The notes beneath the pieces were generated by a model. The model was given only the letters and a program-made list of their open reading frames with translations. It made no database searches and was not told the origin of the DNA. DNA of 64,000 nt from assembly GCF_002980555.1 (NCBI RefSeq), contig NZ_PVBT01000001.1, positions 1,302,001 through 1,366,000 of the forward strand, given 5' to 3'. This DNA comes from Phyllobacterium myrsinacearum (GTDB lineage: Bacteria > Pseudomonadota > Alphaproteobacteria > Rhizobiales > Rhizobiaceae). Both the position numbers and the translations under genes were made by a program. Positions 46,247-54,498 of this stretch are shown here, piece after piece (positions within the stretch are counted from its first letter, which is position 1; the number at the start of each line of letters is the position of its first letter).

Positions 46247-46366
46247 AACTTATCCACCACGTCCCAACCTCGCTCATTCCCGGTGTGTCTTTCCGGCGGG
46301 AATGCTTCCGGAAACCTTCGAAAGTCAGGAAAGGACCGGCACTCCATTTCGCAGGCAAAACCTGCG
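46247..46366. repeat. Dispersed intergenic repeat R, copy 1
   Basis: About 120 bp beginning AACTTATCCACCACGTCCCA and containing TTTCCGGCGGGAATGCTTCC. Near copies lie at 47457-47542 and 48851-48971. Read on the minus strand it can give a spurious peptide with CRSFPDFRRFPEAFPPER, so it may be annotated as a false ORF. The rest of the gap up to the MarR gene (46367-46643) holds no gene I can support. Confidence 0.8.
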
Positions 46367-46643
46367 GAATTCTTCGAGGCCTTTAAAACCGCTGTTTCCA
46401 AGGCACGCATCGTTGCCGTCCCAACACTTTGTTCAGGAGACCGGCGATACAACCTGCCGGCGGATCCGGGTTTGCCTTCTGCATCGACGCGGACAGCATT
46501 GCCGCCCCGCTTCCAAGGCGGCAATAGGCAAGGATGATCATGAGGTTATCCTCTGGCGCCTGTGTCATACGATGCTCCCTCTATCCGCCGAACAACCGGA
46601 TATGCATTCTGTTGCTCGAGGCAAAAATGAGATAATGTTCTCG

Positions 46644-46678
46644 CCATATATAAATGTATGCAACACACATATATATGG
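46644..46678. promoter_or_regulatory. Candidate MarR operator (9-bp inverted repeat)
   Basis: CCATATATA (46644-46652) and TATATATGG (46670-46678) form a perfect inverted repeat with a 17-bp spacer, ending 6 bp before the MarR start codon. Position and symmetry fit an autoregulatory operator for the MarR protein encoded next. Confidence 0.5.
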
Positions 46679-46684
46679 GAAAAC

Positions 46685-47203
46685 ATGAGTCCACAACTGG
46701 TTAATATGCTGGGAGCCTTGTCACTGGCGCTTGCCGATGCACAAATTGAGGCAGTTCAAAAAGCGAGCGGGATCGGAACCGCTGGCTGCGCAACACTTGT
46801 CGCCTTGGGCCATTATCCCAACCTCACCATCCGGGAGATTGCGACAATCGCAGGCCTCAGTCACTCTGTCATTGTGCGGACGGTTGAAGCGCTGGTCGGT
46901 GCCGGGCTCATCACCAAGGCGCCCGGCAAGGACAAACGCGAAGTCACGTCGCACCTGACACCCGAAGGCAAGCGGCTTCGCGACGACCTCATTCACGCAA
47001 GGGAATCCGTTCTCAAAAAAGCGCTCATCACCCTCTCCCCGCAAAATCAGGACGTTCTTCATGGCCTGGTGAGCCAGATGCTGGAGAACATGACCACGAG
47101 CCGGGACCAATCCGATCATCTTTGCAGATTGTGCGACGAGGATGCCTGCGGCCCCGATTGTCCCGTTGAAATGCGTGTGCGAGGCATGCACGGGGACGGG
47201 TGA
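46685..47203 (+). CDS. MarR family regulator with C-terminal cysteine cluster
   Basis: Regulator of 172 residues. The winged helix-turn-helix is at about residues 50-110 (LTIREIATIAGLSHSVIVRT, then GLITKAPGKDKREVTSHLTP). The C-terminus has four clustered cysteines in LCRLCDEDACGPDCPVE, which could bind a metal or sense thiol oxidation. ATG 46685 is used; an upstream in-frame ATG at 46658 lies inside the inverted repeat. It is flanked on both sides by matching repeats. Its targets are unknown. Confidence 0.85.
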   Translation: MSPQLVNMLGALSLALADAQIEAVQKASGIGTAGCATLVALGHYPNLTIREIATIAGLSHSVIVRTVEALVGAGLITKAPGKDKREVTSHLTPEGKRLRDDLIHARESVLKKALITLSPQNQDVLHGLVSQMLENMTTSRDQSDHLCRLCDEDACGPDCPVEMRVRGMHGDG

Positions 47204-47248
47204 TTTGCAGGGGGTTTTGTTTTTGAGGTAAGCGCTCAGTGGTGCTTT

Positions 47249-47439
47249 ACCCCCTCTGGGCTGCCGCCCTCCGGGGCGAGCCACGGGTCTCGCCCGTCCT
47301 TCGCCCCCCCCCACAAGGGGGGAGATAAGCTTTCAGAGCTGTTTCAGCTAATCTTCAAGGGTGAAAGTTGACCGAGATGGTTGATGCCGATGTGATCTCC
47401 CCCCTTGTGGGGGAGATGTCCGGCAGGACAGAGGGGGGT
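47249..47439. repeat. Paired C/G-rich palindromic element, copy 3 (with inserted segment)
   Basis: Same architecture as copies 1 and 2, but the left arm contains an extra segment (CCGGGGCGAGCCACGGGTCT followed by CGCCCGTCC) between CTGGGCTGCCGCC and the C-run hairpin. The right arm, GATCTCCCCCCTTGTGGG through ACAGAGGGGGG, is intact. It is followed within 20 bp by dispersed repeat R copy 2. Confidence 0.85.
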
Positions 47440-47456
47440 GAAACGCGATTGGATCA

Positions 47457-47542
47457 AACTTATCCAACACACCCCAACCTCGCTCATTCCCGGTGTGTCT
47501 TTCCGGCGGGAATGCTTCCTCACCCCTCAAAAGTCGGGAAAA
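47457..47542. repeat. Dispersed intergenic repeat R, copy 2 (shorter)
   Basis: About 86 bp beginning AACTTATCCAACACACCCCA and matching copy 1 through TTTCCGGCGGGAATGCTTCC, after which it diverges and ends earlier. With the adjoining palindrome arm, roughly 140 bp are shared with the sequence left of the MarR gene. Confidence 0.8.
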
Positions 47543-47574
47543 GGAAACGCAGCAGACGGAGCGGCGTCACGCAC

Positions 47575-47991
47575 TCATTTGTGCCTTGTGCGAATACGAT
47601 CAAGCATGTCAGCAATCACGTGATGCGGCTTTGATTTCATTATGGAATGCACGCCATCAATGCAATCTATCATATAGGTATGATATTCATCATAGGCGTC
47701 ATAACCCAAATATCCCAATATAGATGTGTCATCCAAAAAACAGACACCGAATATTTTCCGGCCGCCATCAAATAGAGAATATTTCACATTGCACGATTCA
47801 TGCACAACTGGCATGCGCACCAAATGAACCCCTTGTGATCTTATGGATTGATCATCGTTAAGCCACGCATAATGCGTATAGGTATGGACATGGTGAACAT
47901 CGTTGATATTCCGGATGTCTTTTTCTCCATAATTTGACAGAAGGTCCCTTTCGGCATCCCCTGTCAAATGTATGTTCTTGACTATTTCCAC
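47575..47991 (-). CDS. Hypothetical AT-rich protein, 138 residues (immunity-like paralogue A)
   Basis: I do not recognise this family. The protein starts at GTG 47991 and runs to 138 residues. It shares its N-terminus (VKNIHLTGDAERDLLSNYG) and a C-terminal block (KIFGVCFLDDTSILGYLGY, then HVIADMLDRIRTRHK) with the broken paralogue at 48100-48561. The region is visibly richer in A and T than flanking genes, a sign of transfer. Its position after a remnant of a small peptide frame, its size and its tandem duplication resemble immunity proteins of bacteriocin or contact-inhibition systems; this is inference only. Confidence 0.6.
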   Translation of the reverse strand: MEIVKNIHLTGDAERDLLSNYGEKDIRNINDVHHVHTYTHYAWLNDDQSIRSQGVHLVRMPVVHESCNVKYSLFDGGRKIFGVCFLDDTSILGYLGYDAYDEYHTYMIDCIDGVHSIMKSKPHHVIADMLDRIRTRHK

Positions 47992-47997
47992 TGACTA

Positions 47998-48084
47998 TCA
48001 AACCTGATCTAGCTTATGTGCTGGGCTTGCTGGAGGGCCATGCAAGCATCCGCTTGATGCCGCGACTGAGGGGCCGCGAACCAT
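47998..48084 (-). other. Remnant resembling the 3' part of the micro-peptide gene (28 codons)
   Basis: Between the two paralogous AT-rich genes, a short frame (ATG 48084 to TGA 47998) matches, at DNA level, the end of the peptide region that precedes the other paralogue. Both contain GCATC, an ATG, CCTCCA, then a CTAG and AGGTTTG just before the next gene. No leader with Gly-Gly is preserved here. I read it as the decayed tail of a duplicated peptide-plus-downstream-gene unit, with low confidence that it is expressed. Confidence 0.35.
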
Positions 48085-48099
48085 GGGCCTGGCACCTGA

Positions 48100-48561
48100 T
48101 TATAGCTTGTTTGAATATTTTGAGCGAACCTGATCGAGCATTTCGGCAATCAACGAAACGTTTTCCGAACTCGTAATGAGATTTATTCCATCAACGTAAT
48201 CAATGACATAGCTATATTTTTCGTTGTAGGTAAATATCCCGATATAGCCCTTTCGACAAGGAATGACGCCGCTAACCCTTACGCCGAAAATCTTCTGATT
48301 ATTATCAAAGTACGAAAATACATAATCATTAGCATCCTCAAAAAACTTTGTATTCTTTTGGAAAATGAAGTATCCACGCCTTTCAATTAATTTCGATTGA
48401 TATTTCAGCATATCTTCAAAGGAAGAACCTCCTTTAAAAATACCTCTATACTAATACACATTTATACAGTTTGCATCTCCATATTTATTTATATTATTAA
48501 TATCATAGTTTGACAGAAGATGATTTAGAGCATTATCCGTCAAAGCTATGTTTTTTACCAT
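48100..48561 (-). pseudogene. AT-rich paralogue B interrupted by one in-frame amber codon
   Basis: From ATG 48561 the frame reads VKNIALTDNALNHLLSNY, homologous to paralogue A, for 36 codons. It then meets TAG at 48451-48453, continues in the same frame through MLKYQSKLIERRG (ATG 48411), KIFGVRVSG and ends YSNKL at 48100. Removing the single TAG gives a protein of about 152 residues. It is either a recent pseudogene, a sequencing error, or a gene read from the internal ATG 48411. An AAAGGAGG lies upstream of that ATG but too far (16 bp) for good use. Confidence 0.7.
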
Positions 48562-48579
48562 TTTCTTCAAATGCCAAAC

Positions 48580-48654
48580 CTAGATTGTCTGAGGCGCTGC
48601 TGTTGTTGGAGGACATTCGCAGCCGATCAGATGCGGGCCGTAATCAAAACCACC
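48580..48654 (-). other. Possible frameshifted core region of the double-glycine peptide
   Basis: If one base is dropped just after the Gly-Gly codons of the micro-ORF (near 48655), the frame stays open for 24 codons. It starts GGFDYGPHLIGCECPP and ends with TAG at 48580, only 18 bp before the start of paralogue B. The stretch contains two cysteines in GCEC. This would give a precursor of about 40 residues, the usual size for small double-glycine peptides. Whether the shift is a mutation or a sequencing error cannot be told here. Confidence 0.35.
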
Positions 48655-48703
48655 AATCGCCGCCCCATACGAGATCGAGTTCGGCCTCCGTCAATTCACG
48701 CAT
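48644..48703 (-). CDS. Micro-ORF encoding a double-glycine-leader-like peptide (19 codons)
   Basis: ATG 48703 is preceded by GCGAAAGGAGATGAC, a near-perfect ribosome binding site. The encoded peptide MRELTEAELDLVWGGDWWF follows the pattern of double-glycine leaders (M-x-E-L-T, x-x-E-L-D-x-V, then Gly-Gly). These guide cleavage by ABC-transporter peptidases in class II bacteriocins and related peptides. The frame stops four residues after Gly-Gly, so the core is missing or frameshifted. It lies 82 bp upstream of paralogue B on the same strand. No C39-peptidase transporter is in the window. Confidence 0.55.
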   Translation of the reverse strand: MRELTEAELDLVWGGDWWF

Positions 48704-48850
48704 GTCATCTCCTTTCGCAAAAGTACGCAACAGGATGGGTGTCGCGCTCAAAAGATGACTGAATTTATCCATTTTTAAAATTCGCAGTCCTACCTAGGTA
48801 GCGCGAACCACGCATGATGGTCCTGCCAGCCCGTTCGAAAAAATCACGCC

Positions 48851-48971
48851 AACTTATCCACGTTCTCCCATCCTCGCTTATCCTTCTCCTCGTCCTTTCC
48901 GGCGGGAATGCTTCCGGAAACCTTCGAAAGTCGGGAAAGGACCGGCACTTCATTCCGCAGGCAAAACCTGT
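48851..48971. repeat. Dispersed intergenic repeat R, copy 3
   Basis: About 121 bp beginning AACTTATCCACGTTCTCCCA and rejoining copy 1 at TTTCCGGCGGGAATGCTTCC through GGCAAAACCTG. The gap 48704-49237 between the micro-peptide gene and lpd otherwise contains only this repeat and GC-rich sequence with no gene I can support. Confidence 0.8.
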
Positions 48972-49237
48972 AGGGATGAGGAGGTTGCGCTGAGGCTGTC
49001 CGCGTTTCTGATGAGGAAACAGGGCAGAACAGGCAAGACCTGAAATCGCCGGGGCGGGTGGTCCCAGGATCGCAAGCATAGCATACAGACTACCCCAAGA
49101 CCCGCGTTCCCAGGGACCGCCCGTCTTTCCTCTTTTGCAATGGCCAGATGCGATCGCGGGCGTGGCAAGGCAATGCCGCGCCCGGCGCATATGCAAAGGG
49201 CGCCGTTTCCGGCGCCCTTGATATGAAGACAGATTGT

Positions 49238-50635
49238 CTAGATGTGCAGCGCGTGGCCCAGCGCCTTGAGCGCGGCTTCCTGAAACCCCTCGCCCTGCGT
49301 CGGATGCGCGTGGATGGTTCCGGCGATGTCTTCCAGCCGCGCGCCCATTTCCATGGCCAGCGCAAACGAAGCCGACAATTCGGAGACACCATGGCCGACG
49401 GCCTGGATGCCGAGGATGAGATGGTTGCTGGCGGCAGCCACCACCCGGACAAAACCCTCCTCGCCTTCCTTGGTCATGGCGCGGCCATTGGCGGCAAAGG
49501 GGAACATCCCGATCTTGACCTCGTGCCCGGCCTGCTTGGCCTCGTCGGGCGACAGGCCCACCGAGACGATTTCCGGATCGGTGAAGCAGACGGCGGCAAT
49601 GGCCCGCTTGTCCCAGCTGCGGTTTTCGCCCGCGACGATCTCCGCCACCATTTCGCCCTGCGCCATGGCGCGGTGCGCGAGCATCGGCTCGCCGGTGACA
49701 TCGCCGATGGCGTAGACGCCGCGCATGGAGGTGCGGCACTTGTCGTCAATGCGGACAAAGCGGCCATCCATGTCGATATCGATCTCTTCCAGCCCCCAGC
49801 CCGCGGTGACCGGCTTGCGTCCGACCGTCACCAGGATCTTGTCGGCGGCAATGCGCTCGTCCTTGCCATCGGCGGTTTCGATCAACAGCGCATCGCCCTT
49901 GCTGCTCACGCCCTTGGCCTTGGCGCCGGTGAGAACGGTGATGCCGAGCGTGTTCAGGTGCTTGACCACCGGGCGCGTCAGCTCCGCATCATATTGCGGC
50001 AGAACTTTTGACTGGGCTTCGACCACGGTGACCTTGGAGCCAAGCTTGGCATAGGCCGTGCCGAGTTCGAGGCCGATATAGCCGCCGCCGACCACGACGA
50101 GCTTTTCCGGAACGTCCGGCAGCGAAAGCGCTTCGGTCGAGGAAATGACATTGCCGCCGAACGGCAGCGACGGCACCTCGACCGGCGTCGACCCCGTGGC
50201 GATGACGACGTTTTCGGCGCGGATGATCTGCAGGCCGGTCAGCGTTTCCACCTCGATGGTCTTGCCGTCGCGGAAGCGGGCCTTGCCGGTGACGATCTTG
50301 ACATTTGCCTTCTTGAGCAAGCCGGCAACGCCGTTGTTGAGGCGGCTGACAATACCATCCTTCCAAGCGATGGTTTTGCTGAAATCGATGGCCGGTTCGG
50401 CAAGCGAGATGCCGAGCGGCGTCTGCCGGGCGGCGAAATGCGCCACCTTGGCGAATTCATCGGCGGCGTGGATCAGCGCCTTGGACGGAATGCAGCCGAC
50501 GAGCAGGCAGGTGCCGCCGACCTTCGCCGCCTCGACGATCACCGTATCGACATTGAGCTGTCCGGCGCGGATGGCGCAGACATAGCCACCGGGGCCAGCA
50601 CCGATGACCAGCAGCTTGCAGGAAATATCTTTCAT
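49238..50635 (-). CDS. lpdA: Dihydrolipoyl dehydrogenase (E3) of the branched-chain complex
   Basis: FAD disulfide oxidoreductase of 465 residues that re-oxidises the lipoyl arm and reduces NAD. The FAD site is VIGAGPGGYVCAIRAGQL; the redox pair is C43 and C48 in GGTCLLVGCIPSKAL; the NAD site is LVVVGGGYIGLELGTAYAKL; and the C-terminal acid-base motif is TIHAHPTQGEGF. It is the last gene of the bkd-type operon, starting 4 bp after the E2 gene ends, so it is the dedicated E3 (LpdV-like) of this complex. Confidence 0.95.
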   Translation of the reverse strand: MKDISCKLLVIGAGPGGYVCAIRAGQLNVDTVIVEAAKVGGTCLLVGCIPSKALIHAADEFAKVAHFAARQTPLGISLAEPAIDFSKTIAWKDGIVSRLNNGVAGLLKKANVKIVTGKARFRDGKTIEVETLTGLQIIRAENVVIATGSTPVEVPSLPFGGNVISSTEALSLPDVPEKLVVVGGGYIGLELGTAYAKLGSKVTVVEAQSKVLPQYDAELTRPVVKHLNTLGITVLTGAKAKGVSSKGDALLIETADGKDERIAADKILVTVGRKPVTAGWGLEEIDIDMDGRFVRIDDKCRTSMRGVYAIGDVTGEPMLAHRAMAQGEMVAEIVAGENRSWDKRAIAAVCFTDPEIVSVGLSPDEAKQAGHEVKIGMFPFAANGRAMTKEGEEGFVRVVAAASNHLILGIQAVGHGVSELSASFALAMEMGARLEDIAGTIHAHPTQGEGFQEAALKALGHALHI

Positions 50636-50639
50636 CGGA

Positions 50640-51935
50640 TCACCCCTCCACGAATATCAGCGCTGGCGTTTCGAGCAGCGTCTTGATCCGCTGAATGAAG
50701 ACTGCGGCGTCCCAGCCGTCGATCACCCGGTGATCGAAGCTTGAGGACAGGTTCATCATCTTGCGCGGAATGAAGGCCGCGCCGTCCCATACCGGCCGGG
50801 TCATCATCTTGTTGACGCCGATGATGGCGACTTCCGGATAGTTGATCACGGGCGTCGTGACGATGCCGCCCATGCTGCCCAGCGAGGTGATGGTGATGGT
50901 CGAACCGGTCAGCTGCTCGCGCGTTGCCGTGCCGGTCTTGGCCGCTTCCGCCAGAAGATTGACCTCGGCGGCACAGCCCCACAGATCGCGCGCTTCCGCA
51001 TGCTTGACCACGGGAACCACAAGGCCGGACGGTGTCTGCGCGGCAATGCCAATATGCACCCCGCCATGCTGGTGAATGACATTGGCGTCATCGTCATAAA
51101 GCGCATTCAGCTGCGGCTGTTCGGCAATGGCCTTCACCATGGCGCGCATCAGGAACGGCAGCAGCGTCAGTTTCGGCTGGTCTGCGCGCTTTTTGCCGTT
51201 GAGCAGGGCACGCAGTTCCTCCAGCGAGGTAACATCGATCTCCTCGACATAGGTGATGTGCGGGATGTGCGATTTGGCAATCGCCATCTTTTCCGCAATC
51301 TTGCGGCGCAGGCCCACCACCTTGATCTCCTTGACCGACGTGTCCGGCGCAAGACCGGAGACCACCGGCTTTTGCGCACCACGGGCAAAGAAACTGTCGA
51401 GATCTTCATGGGTAATGCGCCCGGCCGGACCGGTGCCGGTCACCTGGCGCAGGTCGACGCCCGCTTCCCGTGCCCGCAGGCGCACCGCAGGCGGAGCCAG
51501 CGGCTTGTCACCCTCGGCGCGCGGTGCCCCGATGGCGAGCGGCGCGGCGGCTGGCGCGTGGACAACCGGAGCAGCGGGCTTTTCAGGCTTTGCAGCCTTG
51601 ATTTCCGGTTTTGGCTCTGCCTTGGCGGGCTGGGGTTTTGGTTCTTCCGCCTTGGCGGGCTTGGCCGGTTCGGCAGCGGGGGCATGGCCCTCGCCTTCGA
51701 CTTTCAGGCGGATGATCGGCGAACCGATGGCGATCACCTGTCCGATCTCGCCGCCCAGCCAGAGGATTTCACCGTCGACCGGGGATGGAATTTCCACGGT
51801 CGCCTTGTCGGTCATGACGGCGGCAAGGATCATGTCCTCGCGCACGAGATCACCGACCTTCACATGCCATTCGACGAGTTCGGCTTCTGCAACGCCTTCA
51901 CCGACATCCGGCAGCTTGATGACAAATTCACCCAT
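50640..51935 (-). CDS. bkdB: Branched-chain 2-oxoacid dehydrogenase E2 (lipoyl acyltransferase)
   Basis: Protein of 431 residues. The N-terminal lipoyl domain carries the lipoylation lysine K44 in MTDKATVEIPSP. A Pro/Ala/Lys-rich linker (about 85-140) leads to a small E1/E3-binding domain (LAPPAVRLRAREAGVDLRQV) and a catalytic domain ending with the SSFDHRVIDGWDAA motif. It transfers the acyl group from E1 to CoA and forms the core of the complex. It follows the E1-beta gene by 9 bp. Its lipoyl group would be made by the LipB route encoded at 39423. Confidence 0.93.
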   Translation of the reverse strand: MGEFVIKLPDVGEGVAEAELVEWHVKVGDLVREDMILAAVMTDKATVEIPSPVDGEILWLGGEIGQVIAIGSPIIRLKVEGEGHAPAAEPAKPAKAEEPKPQPAKAEPKPEIKAAKPEKPAAPVVHAPAAAPLAIGAPRAEGDKPLAPPAVRLRAREAGVDLRQVTGTGPAGRITHEDLDSFFARGAQKPVVSGLAPDTSVKEIKVVGLRRKIAEKMAIAKSHIPHITYVEEIDVTSLEELRALLNGKKRADQPKLTLLPFLMRAMVKAIAEQPQLNALYDDDANVIHQHGGVHIGIAAQTPSGLVVPVVKHAEARDLWGCAAEVNLLAEAAKTGTATREQLTGSTITITSLGSMGGIVTTPVINYPEVAIIGVNKMMTRPVWDGAAFIPRKMMNLSSSFDHRVIDGWDAAVFIQRIKTLLETPALIFVEG

Positions 51936-51944
51936 CGTCTGCTC

Positions 51945-52958
51945 CTACCCTTCCAGCGTTTCAAGGAATGCACGGCCAACGCGCGCGGGACCCGGAAAAT
52001 AGTCCCACTCCTGCGCATGCGGATAGGGCGTATCCCAGCCCGTCACCCGCGCCACCGGCGCTTCCAGATTGTAGAAACAATGCTGCTGGACCAGTGCGGC
52101 GAGTTCCGCACCGAAACCGGAGGTCAGCGTTGCCTCATGCACGATGACGCAGCGGCCCGTCTTGGTGACGGATTCAACGATGGTTTCCAGATCGAGCGGC
52201 AGCAGCGTGCGCAGATCGATGATCTCCGCGTCGATGCCGGTCTCCTCGGCGGCGGCTTCCGCCACATAGACCATCGTGCCATAGGCCAGCACGGTCAGCT
52301 GTTTGCCCTCGCGGCGCTTGATGGCCTTGCCCAGCGGCACCGTATAGTGCCCATCCGGCACCTCGCCCAGTTCATGCTTCGACCACGGCGTCACCGGGCG
52401 GTCATGATGGCCGTCGAACGGACCGTTATAGAGCCGCTTCGGCTCGAGGAAGATCACCGGGTCCGGGTCTTCGATGGATGAAATCAGCAGGCCCTTGGCA
52501 TCATGCGGATTGGACGGCACGACCACCTTCAGACCGGAAACATGCGTGAACAGCGCTTCCGGGCTCTGGCTGTGGGTCTGGCCGCCGAAAATACCGCCGC
52601 CCGCCGGCATGCGGATGACGATCGGCGCGGTAAAGCCGCCATTGGAACGGTAGCGCAGGCGCGCGGCTTCCGAGACGATCTGGTCATAGGCCGGATAGAC
52701 ATAGTCGGCGAACTGGATTTCAACGCAGGGTTTCAGGCCATAGGCCGCCATGCCGATGGCGGCGCCGACGATACCGCCTTCGCTGATCGGGGCATCGAAA
52801 CAGCGGGTCTTGCCGTATTTGGCCTGCAGCCCGTGGGTGCAGCGGAACACGCCGCCGAAGAAACCGACGTCTTCACCGAACACGACCACGTTGTCGTCGC
52901 GTTCCATCATCACATCCATCGCGTCACGGATGGCTTCAATCATTGTCTTACGCGGCAT
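51945..52958 (-). CDS. bkdA2: Branched-chain 2-oxoacid dehydrogenase E1 beta subunit
   Basis: TPP enzyme subunit of 337 residues with the transketolase-like pyrimidine-binding fold (ARLRYRSNGGFTAPIVIRMP, GQTHSQSPEALFTHVSGLKV) and a C-terminal transketolase domain. With E1-alpha it decarboxylates branched-chain 2-oxo acids made from valine, leucine and isoleucine. ATG 52958 lies 3 bp after the E1-alpha stop, so the two subunits are co-translated in equal amounts. Confidence 0.93.
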   Translation of the reverse strand: MPRKTMIEAIRDAMDVMMERDDNVVVFGEDVGFFGGVFRCTHGLQAKYGKTRCFDAPISEGGIVGAAIGMAAYGLKPCVEIQFADYVYPAYDQIVSEAARLRYRSNGGFTAPIVIRMPAGGGIFGGQTHSQSPEALFTHVSGLKVVVPSNPHDAKGLLISSIEDPDPVIFLEPKRLYNGPFDGHHDRPVTPWSKHELGEVPDGHYTVPLGKAIKRREGKQLTVLAYGTMVYVAEAAAEETGIDAEIIDLRTLLPLDLETIVESVTKTGRCVIVHEATLTSGFGAELAALVQQHCFYNLEAPVARVTGWDTPYPHAQEWDYFPGPARVGRAFLETLEG

Positions 52959-52961
52959 CCC

Positions 52962-54209
<1,248 letters not shown>

Positions 54210-54265
54210 TCAGCAGACCTCCCAGTCACGCGATGTTTGCGCACTCTACCATGAAATATTAGGTC

Positions 54266-54285
54266 AATAATACTGTCTTATTATT
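54266..54285. promoter_or_regulatory. AT-rich inverted repeat upstream of bkdA1
   Basis: AATAAT (54266-54271) and ATTATT (54280-54285) form a perfect inverted repeat with an 8-bp spacer, 57 bp upstream of the bkdA1 start. It may be a binding site for the operon's regulator, perhaps of the Lrp type known for bkd operons. The remaining 54286-54498 stretch holds no gene I can support. Confidence 0.3.
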
Positions 54286-54498
54286 CCGCCTTGCTCCCCG
54301 CAAATGCCGGCAAACATCAATATCCAGCGGCAACAACATGAAATCTATGATCATTCCGGCGCGGCTTCGGGACGGAGCCACGGCACTGCGCCGGAAAAAA
54401 GCAATTTTGCATCACGGAACACGCGGCGCGCATATTCATTCGTTCACGCAGGCATCTGATTTTGTAATCAAATATGCGCTCGTGGCGAAAAAGCCGGG

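Noticed and set aside
46171-46524. Minus-strand frame of 117 codons next to parE
   Set aside because: Built from the C/G palindrome and repeat R; the same peptide motif recurs at the other repeat copies, so it is a repeat artefact.
48765-49739. Minus-strand frame of 324 codons overlapping lpdA and repeat R
   Set aside because: Its front half is the wrong frame of lpdA and its tail is repeat R copy 3; codons and residues (Arg, His and Gly runs) are non-coding in character.
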